This document shows, piece by piece, positions 35,371 to 43,557 of a stretch of 64,000 bases of DNA. This stretch comes from JAABTH01 sp964390725 (lineage in GTDB: Bacteria; Bacillota; Dethiobacteria; DTU022): assembly GCA_964390725.1 (NCBI GenBank), contig CAYMIW010000009.1, positions 18,704-82,703 of the forward strand, in the 5' to 3' direction. The stretch's first letter is position 1. Each line of letters starts with the position of its first letter. The position numbers and the translations under genes are program-made. Under the pieces are notes generated by a model. That model ran no database searches, was not told where the DNA came from, and saw only the letters and a list, made by a program, of their open reading frames with translations.

Positions 35371-35595
35371 TTAGTAGTGACGATTAATTTCTTGTTTTAA
35401 ACCTGCATCAATATCCTGGTTTTCCAGATAGCCCAGCAAACAGTGAAAAGTTTCTTTACTTAAATCATGTTCCATCAGGCAGGCATTTTTTCCGGCAGCC
35501 TGGGTAGATCCGCCTAAAACCTGGGCAAAATACCATAGTTAACTGTATGCCTGTACTGAAAACTTTGAAGCTGTGACCGAAACAGACTTTTTCAT
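35371..35595 (-). pseudogene. Remnant of a DtxR/MntR-type metal regulator
   Basis: From an ATG at 35595 the frame reads MKKSVSVTASKFSVQAYS then TAA, and continues in the same frame as LWYFAQVLGGSTQAAGKN and ACLMEHDLSKETFHCLLGYL, ending at 35371-35373. The start resembles the N-terminus of DtxR family regulators and the second part their dimerisation domain, with metal-ligand pattern AC-x-x-EH. The helix-turn-helix in between is deleted (about 80 codons short) and the join has an in-frame stop. It sits 29 bases before feoA, the usual place of such a regulator in feo operons. Interpretation as a dead gene is strong; family assignment is moderate. Confidence 0.72.
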
Positions 35596-35637
35596 TGGTG
35601 CTTCCCTCTTAAAGATTTCTGATATACATGCCCAAAT

Positions 35638-35657
35638 TTGTTAGTTTAAGCTAACAA
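35638..35657. promoter_or_regulatory. Palindromic operator-like site upstream of feo operon
   Basis: TTGTTAG-(TTTAAG)-CTAACAA, 7-bp arms, 43 bases upstream of the regulator remnant's ATG. The TTAG...CTAA spacing is like the sites bound by DtxR/IdeR-type repressors, so an iron regulator encoded elsewhere may still control feoAB. Specific regulator not established. Confidence 0.6.
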
Positions 35658-35718
35658 GAAATATAGCACCAGGCCTGCCAGTTGTCAATAGCTATTTATT
35701 CAGTAAAGAACTATGAAA

Positions 35719-35744
35719 AAGCGGAGGGGGATCCCCCTCCGCTT
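35719..35744 (-). terminator. Terminator after msrB
   Basis: A 26-base perfect palindrome with half-site AAGCGGAGGGGGA, giving a GC-rich stem of up to 13 bp; on the minus strand it runs into CTTTTTCA, 20 bases after the msrB stop. Confidence 0.88.
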
Positions 35745-35764
35745 ATCATTAAAACCCTGATAAA

Positions 35765-36316
35765 TTATTCAAACAAGCTAAGATAGCCGCCATAGCCCGA
35801 TTCCTCCAGTTCTTCCCGTGGGATAAATCTCAGGGCAGCTGAATTGATGCAGTAACGCAGGCCCGTTGGTTGAGGGCCGTCAGCAAACAGGTGACCCAGA
35901 TGTGAGTCAGCGCCGCGGCTTCTTACCTCCGTTCGCACCATCCCGAAACCACTATCTACTCTTTCAACAATACTATTATCATCAATCGGCCTGGAAAAGC
36001 TGGGCCATCCTGTCCCGGAATCGAACTTATCCAGCGAGTTAAAAAGTGGCTCCCCTGATACTATATCTACATAAATTCCCTCATCTTTTAAATCCCAGTA
36101 TTCATTCTGAAAAGCCGGTTCAGTAGCATCTTCCTGGGTAACAGCATATTGCAAATCAGTCAGGCGTTCACGTAAATCATTCATCCCCTCATCCTCCTCA
36201 GACTGAAGTTCTGCACGTCCGTATTCATTGACCGGAACAGCCGTACAACCGGCTGTTGCCAGGGTAATTAATATCAACAAGAGCATAACTAAATTTTTAG
36301 TATTATAAACTTTCAT
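35765..36316 (-). CDS. msrB: Lipoprotein methionine-R-sulfoxide reductase B
   Basis: 183 residues. Signal peptide with lipobox LATAGC (Cys24), an acidic linker, then a MsrB domain from about residue 46: GTGWPSF, RSRGADSHLGHLFADGP and catalytic Cys156 in RYCINSAALRF. The zinc-binding cysteines are absent: VCGEPLF and SGCGWPSF of zinc forms read VSGEPLF and SGTGWPSF here. It repairs methionine-R-sulfoxide in exported proteins, attached to the outer face of the membrane. Promoter at 36387-36415 and a strong terminator make it monocistronic. A partner reductant outside the cell is unknown. Confidence 0.94.
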   Translation of the reverse strand: MKVYNTKNLVMLLLILITLATAGCTAVPVNEYGRAELQSEEDEGMNDLRERLTDLQYAVTQEDATEPAFQNEYWDLKDEGIYVDIVSGEPLFNSLDKFDSGTGWPSFSRPIDDNSIVERVDSGFGMVRTEVRSRGADSHLGHLFADGPQPTGLRYCINSAALRFIPREELEESGYGGYLSLFE

Positions 36317-36386
36317 TTTGACACCTCAATAAGTTAATGGAAGACGACTCTTACCGTATATCAGTTTATTATAATATTACGATATC

Positions 36387-36415
36387 ATTTTACATTTTAA
36401 TTTCTCGATTGTCAA
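36387..36415 (-). promoter_or_regulatory. Sigma-A-type promoter for msrB
   Basis: Minus strand TTGACA, 17-base spacer, TAAAAT. The -10 element lies about 70 bases from the start codon of msrB, leaving an AT-rich 5' leader. Confidence 0.7.
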
Positions 36416-36534
36416 GAAACGGGTATTCCCTGCCCAGGATTAAACCCTCTCGAACCTGACAAGGTTTAAATAGTACATAATAAGTAAAATTATGGAAAAT
36501 ATGCTATTGTACGGTTAAAAGATAAAATTGGGGA

Positions 36535-37293
36535 TTATTTAGCCTTGCCTATTTTGTGCAGCATAAATAAGGCAAGGATCAAGATGAAAGGTGTAAAAAC
36601 CTGGACCGCGGTGAAAAAACCAAAACCCCATCCCTCATTTATATATCCCCAGAGAATTAGTGGCATTTCCCGGAAAGTTTCTTCAAAAAACCCTCTCAGG
36701 ATAGTATAGCCGAGAACAAAATTCCAGAACAGATAACCTGGTTTGCGTTGTTTTTTTCTGGCCAAATGGTTGTGCAATATAAGCAGGATGAGACCAATCA
36801 GTGACCCGTATATTTGAGTAGGATGACGATCAAAAAAAAGCAGTTCAGCCTGGCGTCCGAGTATTTCCTGGTTAAAAATATTTGCAATTCGAACAAGAAT
36901 AATACCGACACAAACCCCGGGAACAACCAGGTCTGCCAGTTCGCGCCAGCTTGCTTTTTTATAGTAGCAGTAAAACCAGCTGCTGATAATCCCGCCCAGC
37001 AATCCGCCATGAAAAGCCAGGCCACCGCGATCAATCCGGACAATCAGTTCGGGGTGTTCCATAAAATATGACCAATTGGCAAAAACATATACTGCCCTGG
37101 CTCCGACAACAATGGAAACAAGTATTACTATAAAGAGGGTAAAAATAAAATCATCATCAAATCCTTTTTTTGCGCCATGTTTACGAATATAGTAAAAACC
37201 TGCCAACACTGATACGGCAAACATAACCCCGTAAAGGCGCACAACAAATGGACCAATTGAAAAAAGCACCGGGCTTATATTTTCAATAAACAT
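36535..37293 (-). CDS. lgt: Prolipoprotein diacylglyceryl transferase
   Basis: 252 residues from the ATG at 37293 (GGGAAGTGAAGCG before it); an upstream start at 37335 has no site. Membrane enzyme with about seven helices; motif GGLAFHGGLLGG and the Lgt signature region VRIANIFNQEILGR, with RIGN of the consensus read as RIAN. HPTQIYGS is the second conserved block. Attaches diacylglycerol from phosphatidylglycerol to the lipobox Cys of lipoproteins such as those encoded in this window. Confidence 0.94.
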   Translation of the reverse strand: MFIENISPVLFSIGPFVVRLYGVMFAVSVLAGFYYIRKHGAKKGFDDDFIFTLFIVILVSIVVGARAVYVFANWSYFMEHPELIVRIDRGGLAFHGGLLGGIISSWFYCYYKKASWRELADLVVPGVCVGIILVRIANIFNQEILGRQAELLFFDRHPTQIYGSLIGLILLILHNHLARKKQRKPGYLFWNFVLGYTILRGFFEETFREMPLILWGYINEGWGFGFFTAVQVFTPFILILALFMLHKIGKAK

Positions 37294-37398
37294 CGCTTCA
37301 CTTCCCAAATTTATTATTGTCTTAACGGCAATCAAATAAATGCTGCTGATAATCGTAATTTAAGCTGATTGTTTTGTCAACAATCACTGAAATATTAA

Positions 37399-37426
37399 TT
37401 GTTATATTGTAATATTATGTTATAAT
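37399..37426 (+). promoter_or_regulatory. Promoter for the CoA-disulfide reductase gene
   Basis: TTGTTA, 16-base spacer, TATAAT, with AAGGAGG at 37445-37451 before the ATG. A 7-bp inverted repeat GATTGTT/AACAATC at 37367-37385 lies just upstream and could be an operator. Confidence 0.65.
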
Positions 37427-37460
37427 AATTTACATTGACTATTCAAGGAGGCTCATATTC

Positions 37461-39125
37461 ATGGCAAATAAAGTTATTATAATCGGGGGAGTAGCCGGAG
37501 GAGCTTCAACCGCAGCTCGCCTGAGACGATTGAATGAAAACGCGGAAATCATTCTTTTGGAAAAAGGTGAATATATATCTTATGCCAATTGCGGACTACC
37601 CTATTACATTGGAGGCACCATAGAAGATCGTGAAGAACTTTTCGTAATGACTCCGGAAAAGTTTAAAAGCTGGTTCAATATTGATATACGGACAAAAAGT
37701 GAAGCGATCAGAATTAACCGGAAAAATAAAGAAGTTGAGATAATAAATCTTCGGACAGGTGAAAGTTACAGGGAAAAATATGATAACCTGGTTTTATCAC
37801 CTGGAGCAGAACCAATTCGCCCACCCTTGCCCGGTATTGACAATAAAAAGATTTTCAGCATGCGCAGTGTCAGCGATACAGATAGATTATTTGGTTTTAT
37901 CAGAACTGCTAATCCTACTAAAGCTGTTGTAGTAGGAGCCGGCTATATTGGATTGGAAATGGCCGAAAATCTTCAGCACAGGGGCCTTGAGGTAACTGTA
38001 GTCGAACTCGCCCCCCAGGTTTTACCGCCCATAGACCCTGAGATGGCCGTCCTGGTGCAGCAATATCTGCGGGAACTGAATATGAACCTGCGCCTTGGGA
38101 GTGGGGTTAAGGAATTCCACGATAGTGGTGATGACAGCCTTATAATTGAGCTTGATGACGGTGAAAAATTATCTGCCGACCTGGTTGTTCTTTCAATCGG
38201 CGTTAAACCTGAAACCAAGCTGGCCTCGGAAGCAGGGCTTAAAGTGAACCGGGGCATTGTTGTTGACAGCAGGATGCAAACCAGTGACCCGGCTATTTTT
38301 GCTCTCGGAGATGCTGTTGAAGTGAAACACCTGGTTACAGGAAAACCGGCAGTAATCCCCCTGGCCGGGCCCGCAAACAAGCAGGGACGCATTATCGCCA
38401 ACAACATCGCCGGTCGCAAGGATCGCTACAAGGGCACCCAGGGAACATCTGTATTGAAAATATTTGACATGACAGTAGCAACAACCGGTGCCAATGAAAG
38501 GCTGCTACAGGTTGAAAATATCCAATATAACAAAATTATCGTCCACCCGAATGATCACGCAGGGTATTATCCCGGTGCAAAACCAATATCTTTGAAGTTG
38601 CTATTCAGCTCGGAAGGTAAAATCCTGGGAGCCCAGGCTGTCGGTTATAGTGGTGTAGAAAAAAGAATTGATGTTATCGCCACCGCTCTAAGGGCCGGAC
38701 AAACAGTATATGATCTACACGACCTGGAGTTGGCTTATGCGCCCCCTTATTCTTCGGCAAAAGACCCCGTAAATATAGCCGGTTATGTTGCCTCTAATTT
38801 GCTTGATGCAGACTATGAAACCATGGAGGCTTTGGAACTTCTGCAGAATCCGGACTCCAGGCGGCAGATCATTGATGTCCGTGAAGTTGAAGAATATGAG
38901 GAAGGAAACATACCGGGCAGTATAAATATCCCCCTTGGCACGATCAGGGAAAGATTAAACGAGCTTGATCCGGAGAAAGAAACAGTGACTTATTGCAGTA
39001 TCGGTTTACGTTCTTATTTTGCCAAGCGAATCCTTAAGCAAAAGCAATTTAAAAAAGTCAGGAACCTTAACGGAGGATACCGGACTTTCCAAGCCCTGGA
39101 AGATGAAAGTAATATTATCTCATAA
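37461..39125 (+). CDS. CoA-disulfide reductase / rhodanese fusion
   Basis: 554 residues. N-terminal FAD loop GGVAGGASTAARLRR, redox Cys44 in SYANCGLPYYIGG (the single catalytic Cys of CoADR and NADH peroxidase-like enzymes) and NAD loop VVVGAGYIGLEMAENL. The C-terminal 100 residues are a rhodanese domain with active-site Cys near 512 in YCSIGLRS. Such CoADR-Rhd enzymes reduce CoA-disulfide, CoA-persulfide or polysulfide with NAD(P)H, linking sulfur and thiol redox state. Well-defined promoter; ends at a bidirectional terminator. Close relatives are also annotated NADH oxidases. Confidence 0.92.
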   Translation: MANKVIIIGGVAGGASTAARLRRLNENAEIILLEKGEYISYANCGLPYYIGGTIEDREELFVMTPEKFKSWFNIDIRTKSEAIRINRKNKEVEIINLRTGESYREKYDNLVLSPGAEPIRPPLPGIDNKKIFSMRSVSDTDRLFGFIRTANPTKAVVVGAGYIGLEMAENLQHRGLEVTVVELAPQVLPPIDPEMAVLVQQYLRELNMNLRLGSGVKEFHDSGDDSLIIELDDGEKLSADLVVLSIGVKPETKLASEAGLKVNRGIVVDSRMQTSDPAIFALGDAVEVKHLVTGKPAVIPLAGPANKQGRIIANNIAGRKDRYKGTQGTSVLKIFDMTVATTGANERLLQVENIQYNKIIVHPNDHAGYYPGAKPISLKLLFSSEGKILGAQAVGYSGVEKRIDVIATALRAGQTVYDLHDLELAYAPPYSSAKDPVNIAGYVASNLLDADYETMEALELLQNPDSRRQIIDVREVEEYEEGNIPGSINIPLGTIRERLNELDPEKETVTYCSIGLRSYFAKRILKQKQFKKVRNLNGGYRTFQALEDESNIIS

Positions 39126-39146
39126 AAAACTAATTGAAAAATAAAC

Positions 39147-39194
39147 AAACCGGGAGATTTCATTTCATAGTTGCTAAGAAATATCTCCCGGTTT
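39147..39194. terminator. Bidirectional terminator
   Basis: 12-bp stem AAACCGGGAGAT / ATCTCCCGGTTT with a 24-base loop between two convergent genes; A/T-rich on both flanks. Confidence 0.85.
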
Positions 39195-39222
39195 ACTTAT
39201 GTAGCCTGATTATGAACGTCGA

Positions 39223-40902
39223 TTATTCTTCTTCGTTTGTTTCATCCTCTTCCTGAGCAGGATCAGTATCTTCAGGAACATTATTATTATAGGTATTGTC
39301 ATCCGGATCGGCAATATCAATACTGGCATCACCAAAACCTATATAAGCTCCACCCATTTGGGCTTCATTTCCGGTAAAATCGTTTCCGCGCAATATTGCC
39401 ATTGATTCATCAAAAACAACCATTCCTCCGCCAAACTCGGCAGCCTGGTTACCGATAAAATCACACTGTCTGAAATCTCCACTTGAATTAACCATCAGGA
39501 AAACCCCGCCACCGGAACCGGCCTGGGCAATATTATCGGATATGATTGTTCTCAGCACTGTCGATTCAGAGGCCTGTGAAATAATCGCACCACCAGTTAT
39601 TGCTTTATTACCGGTTATTGTGCAATCTTCTATTGTAACTGTTGAACCATCACCGATAACCAACCCACCACCGGCCCGGCCGGCAGTATTATCATCGATG
39701 ATACTGTTGCCTATAATCAAGGTTGATCCGGCTAACAAGGCGATGCCACCGCCATCCTGCTGAACCAGGTTGCCGGATAAATTAGTTCCGCTGACTTCAG
39801 CGCTGGAATCATAGATGTAAATTCCGCCCCCACCAAACAAAACCGCATTCTCAGAAATATCATTGTCAAGAATAAGCGGTGCGGAACCTTCTACAACGGC
39901 TATCCCACCACCGTTTTCCTCGGTGTAATTGCGGGATATTATATTGTTGCTGATTATGGGAGAGGAGTTTTCCGCTACTGCTATACCACCGCCGTTATTG
40001 GTCGCGGAATTTCTTGATATATCATTGCCGTCAATACTGGGTGATGAGTCAAATACTGCAATTCCTCCACCATACCATATTGCAGAATTATTATGGATGC
40101 TGTTAGCAGATATTACCGGATTGCCATACCACACCGCTATAGCACCACCACTGGTCGAACCATTATCGAATATCTCGTTGTCATTTATCACGGGTGAAGA
40201 ATCATAATCAACTAGAATGGCCCCACCGAGGTAACCGGCCTGGTTATTCTCGAACTGATTATCTTCAATTAATGGGCTCGATTGCCAAATTGAAATGGCC
40301 CCACCGTTAAACGCGCTGTTATTCTCAAAGGTATTGCCGGTTATTTCAGGGTTAGAATTTTCCTGAACAGCTATGCCTCCACCGTCGAGATCGACACTAT
40401 TCCCCCTGATTATATTTTTCGTAATGGTGGGGGAACTGTTACCGGTAACCAGGACGCCACCGCCATAATAACCTTCATTTACAATATCCTCACCATCATA
40501 CTGGTGTTCAAGCACTTCCAGCGTCCCTACACCACCTGTGATAGTAAAACCTGACAGCACAGCGCCCTGTCCTTCCCCGCTGTTAAAAGTCACGACGGAA
40601 CCCCTTTTACGACCGTCAAGAATTGTAGCCTCCACCACTTCCACATTATCGGGATCAGTACTGCGCAGTGTTATTTCTTTTCCCATAAAGTTAATCTGCT
40701 CGTAATAAACCCCGGGTTCCACAACAATAACATCACCGTCTGAAGCCGCCTCGATTGCCTGTTGTATTGTCCTGTATTTTCCAGGAACAGATATGTCGGG
40801 GTTATACAACAGCACTGCAGCGATGATTGCCGCAACAAGGATTACAGCTCCAATAATAATCAATTTAAACTTACCGGAAATTACTCCGTTTTTTTCTGAC
40901 AT
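39223..40902 (-). CDS. Membrane-anchored right-handed beta-helix protein A
   Basis: 559 residues from the ATG at 40902 (AAAGGAG, 11-base spacer). A basic N-terminus, one helix (about 13-34, IIIGAVILVAAIIAAVLLY), then a pectate-lyase-like solenoid starting TIQQAIEAASDGDVIVVEPG and running through about 14 coils of 25-27 residues with pattern GGGI-V-(S/N)SP-I--N-I--N. The final 25 residues are acidic (EDTDPAQEEDETNEEE). No catalytic motif identified; likely exposed outside the cell and binds or cuts polysaccharide or another polymer, or is structural. Paralogue of the next gene upstream, 47 bases away, in the same operon. Confidence 0.83.
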   Translation of the reverse strand: MSEKNGVISGKFKLIIIGAVILVAAIIAAVLLYNPDISVPGKYRTIQQAIEAASDGDVIVVEPGVYYEQINFMGKEITLRSTDPDNVEVVEATILDGRKRGSVVTFNSGEGQGAVLSGFTITGGVGTLEVLEHQYDGEDIVNEGYYGGGVLVTGNSSPTITKNIIRGNSVDLDGGGIAVQENSNPEITGNTFENNSAFNGGAISIWQSSPLIEDNQFENNQAGYLGGAILVDYDSSPVINDNEIFDNGSTSGGAIAVWYGNPVISANSIHNNSAIWYGGGIAVFDSSPSIDGNDISRNSATNNGGGIAVAENSSPIISNNIISRNYTEENGGGIAVVEGSAPLILDNDISENAVLFGGGGIYIYDSSAEVSGTNLSGNLVQQDGGGIALLAGSTLIIGNSIIDDNTAGRAGGGLVIGDGSTVTIEDCTITGNKAITGGAIISQASESTVLRTIISDNIAQAGSGGGVFLMVNSSGDFRQCDFIGNQAAEFGGGMVVFDESMAILRGNDFTGNEAQMGGAYIGFGDASIDIADPDDNTYNNNVPEDTDPAQEEDETNEEE

Positions 40903-40949
40903 GTTGATGAATACTCCTTTCTGGTAACAATCAACCCCATCGGGGTTCA

Positions 40950-42323
40950 TTATTGCTGAAGCAAATCATCCGGAATATTCCGGATATAACTGTTGTTGTC
41001 CGGTTCGGTGGTTTCATAAACCGAGTTTTCAGACACCCACACCGCACCTCCGCCACCAACATCCTCAGCCTGGTTATTTTCAAATATATTGTTTTCAAAA
41101 ATCGGAGCCGAATTATTAATAGCAGCTCCACCTCCGAGGTATTCAGAAATATTATTTTTAAATTCATTATTTTCAACAGCAGGGGATGAACCCTCCAGAT
41201 AAAGCCCTCCTCCGGCAATATAAGAAAGATTATCGGAAATGCCGTTGTTCCTGATCACCAGGTTATAGCTTAATGTATTTACTATAAAAATACCTCCACC
41301 GTTTGCTGCCCTGTTTGCAGAGATTAGATTATCTTCAACCAAAGGTTCTGACTCTTCAATAAGCAGACCCCCGCCATTAAGTTCCGCCCGGTTATTGGTT
41401 ATTGAATTATCCCTTATGGTAGGGGTGGAATTAACAGCTACTACTATGCCCCCACCCAGCCTGGTAGCCATATTATTATCTATAAGGTTACCGGTCACTT
41501 CAGGGGCAGAGTTTGAAATAATAACAAGCCCGCTCCCCATTTCAGCCCGGTTACCGCTTATAACATTATTTTCAATTACAGGTGAGGATTCCTCTATGTA
41601 TAGTCCGCCACCTAGAAAACCCGCATTTCCTGTTATTGTATTGTCCCTGATTGTTGGAGAAGAATCAAAAACGGCAATTCCGGCTCCAAATTCTGCATTA
41701 TTGTCCTCAATAATACACTTTTCAATCACTGGCGAGCTGCCCCCGGATATAAGCACACCACTTCCCCGGGTAATTGTTAAACCACTTAAAACAGCGCCTT
41801 CGTTTTCACCACTGCGGAAAGAAACTACTGTTCCACTACCTCCACCATCAATTATAGTTTCTTCTACAACAGTCTTATCATCAGGATCTACACTTTGCAA
41901 AGTAATATTTTTTCCCCTGAAATCTATACTTTCCCTGTAAACTCCCGCCTGAACAACAATAATATCTCCATCCTCGGCTGCATCAATAGCCTCCTGGATA
42001 GTGGCATATTTATCCGGAACCGTAATACCGGAATCACTGAAAGCAAAAATAGCATAGATAACAGCAGCTATTATAGCAAGAATAACTACACCGGTTATAA
42101 TAAACTTCAGCTTGTTACCGGCTGATTTTTGACTATTATCAACCCCGTCTCTTATTATCTTTTTTTCATTGAGAACACCGCGTCCGGTATCGTTAAGGTG
42201 TTTTTCTCCAGCAAAAGATTCCCCGGAAATAACGGAATCCTTACCAGGTTCTTCGCCGCAATAGGGACATACCTCATATTCATCACGGTTATAGGACATA
42301 CCGCATTTTTTGCAATCTGCCAT
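40950..42323 (-). CDS. Zinc-ribbon, membrane-anchored beta-helix protein B
   Basis: 457 residues from the ATG at 42323 (GAGGGGTATTTTA upstream). N-terminal zinc ribbon (MADCKKCGMSYNRDEYEVC then PYCG, two CxxC pairs) expected in the cytoplasm, a polar linker, one helix at about residues 76-97, then a beta-helix of about 9-10 coils beginning TIQEAIDAAEDGDIIVVQAG. The first coils align closely with protein A, so the two arose by tandem duplication. Role unknown; the ribbon-TM-solenoid order suggests a signal or anchor rather than a secreted enzyme. Confidence 0.82.
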   Translation of the reverse strand: MADCKKCGMSYNRDEYEVCPYCGEEPGKDSVISGESFAGEKHLNDTGRGVLNEKKIIRDGVDNSQKSAGNKLKFIITGVVILAIIAAVIYAIFAFSDSGITVPDKYATIQEAIDAAEDGDIIVVQAGVYRESIDFRGKNITLQSVDPDDKTVVEETIIDGGGSGTVVSFRSGENEGAVLSGLTITRGSGVLISGGSSPVIEKCIIEDNNAEFGAGIAVFDSSPTIRDNTITGNAGFLGGGLYIEESSPVIENNVISGNRAEMGSGLVIISNSAPEVTGNLIDNNMATRLGGGIVVAVNSTPTIRDNSITNNRAELNGGGLLIEESEPLVEDNLISANRAANGGGIFIVNTLSYNLVIRNNGISDNLSYIAGGGLYLEGSSPAVENNEFKNNISEYLGGGAAINNSAPIFENNIFENNQAEDVGGGGAVWVSENSVYETTEPDNNSYIRNIPDDLLQQ

Positions 42324-42498
42324 TAAAATACCCCTCTCAAACAAGATACCTTTATTATCTTCAGCCTCCGGTCTAATAAACTCTGTCCGGCTGTTTAATA
42401 ATAACTACTGTAAAATATAATTATTCTGATACACTTACCTATATTAACATGTTCAAAGCCTTTATAACAAGTGAACAGGCACACATAAAAAACTATTG

Positions 42499-42548
42499 AA
42501 AGGCCATCACTGTCAAAATAGTAAGGTGATGGCCTTTTAATCATAAGA
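42499..42548 (-). terminator. Terminator after the repeat lipoprotein gene
   Basis: 12-bp stem AAAGGCCATCAC / GTGATGGCCTTT with a 25-base loop, 32 bases after the stop codon on the minus strand; reasonable symmetry for either direction. Confidence 0.75.
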
Positions 42549-42579
42549 GCCGTAGCAGTTTGTGTTACGTTTTTAATTA

Positions 42580-43494
42580 TTAAGGCAATGTAATAGATAT
42601 AAGTTCAGGCCTGTATTCGCCACTCCTGTAAGTGAATACAACTCTATCTCCATCATCAACATTATCCAGGTCCGCTTCGCCTACAGAAAATGCCTGAAAG
42701 TATTCAACCTCAATTGAATGGGCATCAATACGACCGATCAGGGTTCCATGTATGTAGTCGCCTTCAATTGGCTGCTCAACTTCCTGAATTGATTCAACAA
42801 TCAATCTCTGGCCACTTTCGATATATGTAAATGCAATCAGCGCCCCGTCCTCAATACTATCCACATTGATATCTTCAGCCAGCTGAAAAGCATGGTTGAT
42901 TTGAATTTCAACCGATTGGGGATCAATTTGGCCGATATAAATTCCTTCTCCAACCAAAAAACCATTTTCCCCGTCATCCGGCTGTTCAATATGGTCAACA
43001 GATATAATAAAGGGCCTTTGCTCATCATCGGTATAAGTAAACTCTATCATGGAACCACTTTCAATCAAGTCCGGATCAAAGCTGCCATTAATTGAAAATG
43101 CAACAGGCTGGCCATCAATCTCCACTTCCACCGAATGGCTGTCAATCTGACCGTTATAAATCCCCCGGCCGGTCAGCAGCTCTGGTTCCTTCGTAATTTT
43201 TTCAATTGTAAGAATTAGCAACCCGGTCTCAGCTTCAATATAGGTAAATACCACTTCATCTCCCGCGTTAATATCCGACATCTCCACACTATCATCCAGG
43301 CTGAATGAACGGGTAATACCATTTACTTCAATTGCCACTGTCCCGCTGCTCTCGCTTCCGGTCAGCACACCTCGTTCTTCCGACACAGGTTGCTGCTCAA
43401 TAGCCGTATCGGTTGGCTGACATCCGCATAGAAGTACTACTAAAACTATTATTAACGGTATTGCCAGGGTTATTAACTTCGTTGTTTTTCTCAT
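42580..43494 (-). CDS. Four-repeat lipoprotein, function unknown
   Basis: 304 residues. Lipobox-like LLCGCQP near residue 25 makes it a surface lipoprotein. Four copies of a beta-rich unit of about 60 residues follow, each with the frame SVEVEI...F...(D/E)...I..G..I.FTY.......I.SI (starting near residues 53, 119, 194 and 245) and joined by GEGIYIGQID-like linkers. No known domain name comes to mind; the repeats look like small beta-barrel or ligand-binding modules. Transcribed away from the DUF2207 gene's end by 63 bases, same strand. Confidence 0.75.
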   Translation of the reverse strand: MRKTTKLITLAIPLIIVLVVLLCGCQPTDTAIEQQPVSEERGVLTGSESSGTVAIEVNGITRSFSLDDSVEMSDINAGDEVVFTYIEAETGLLILTIEKITKEPELLTGRGIYNGQIDSHSVEVEIDGQPVAFSINGSFDPDLIESGSMIEFTYTDDEQRPFIISVDHIEQPDDGENGFLVGEGIYIGQIDPQSVEIQINHAFQLAEDINVDSIEDGALIAFTYIESGQRLIVESIQEVEQPIEGDYIHGTLIGRIDAHSIEVEYFQAFSVGEADLDNVDDGDRVVFTYRSGEYRPELISITLP

Positions 43495-43557
43495 TATAAC
43501 AGTCCTCCCTTAAGTAGTTCAGTTAATAGGACTATTATACAACATTCTTGGTTCCCC

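Noticed and set aside
39542..41940. Several plus-strand frames across the beta-helix genes
   Set aside because: They come from the repetitive, Gly/Ser/Asn-rich codon pattern of the solenoids and show only low-complexity Pro/Leu-rich translations.
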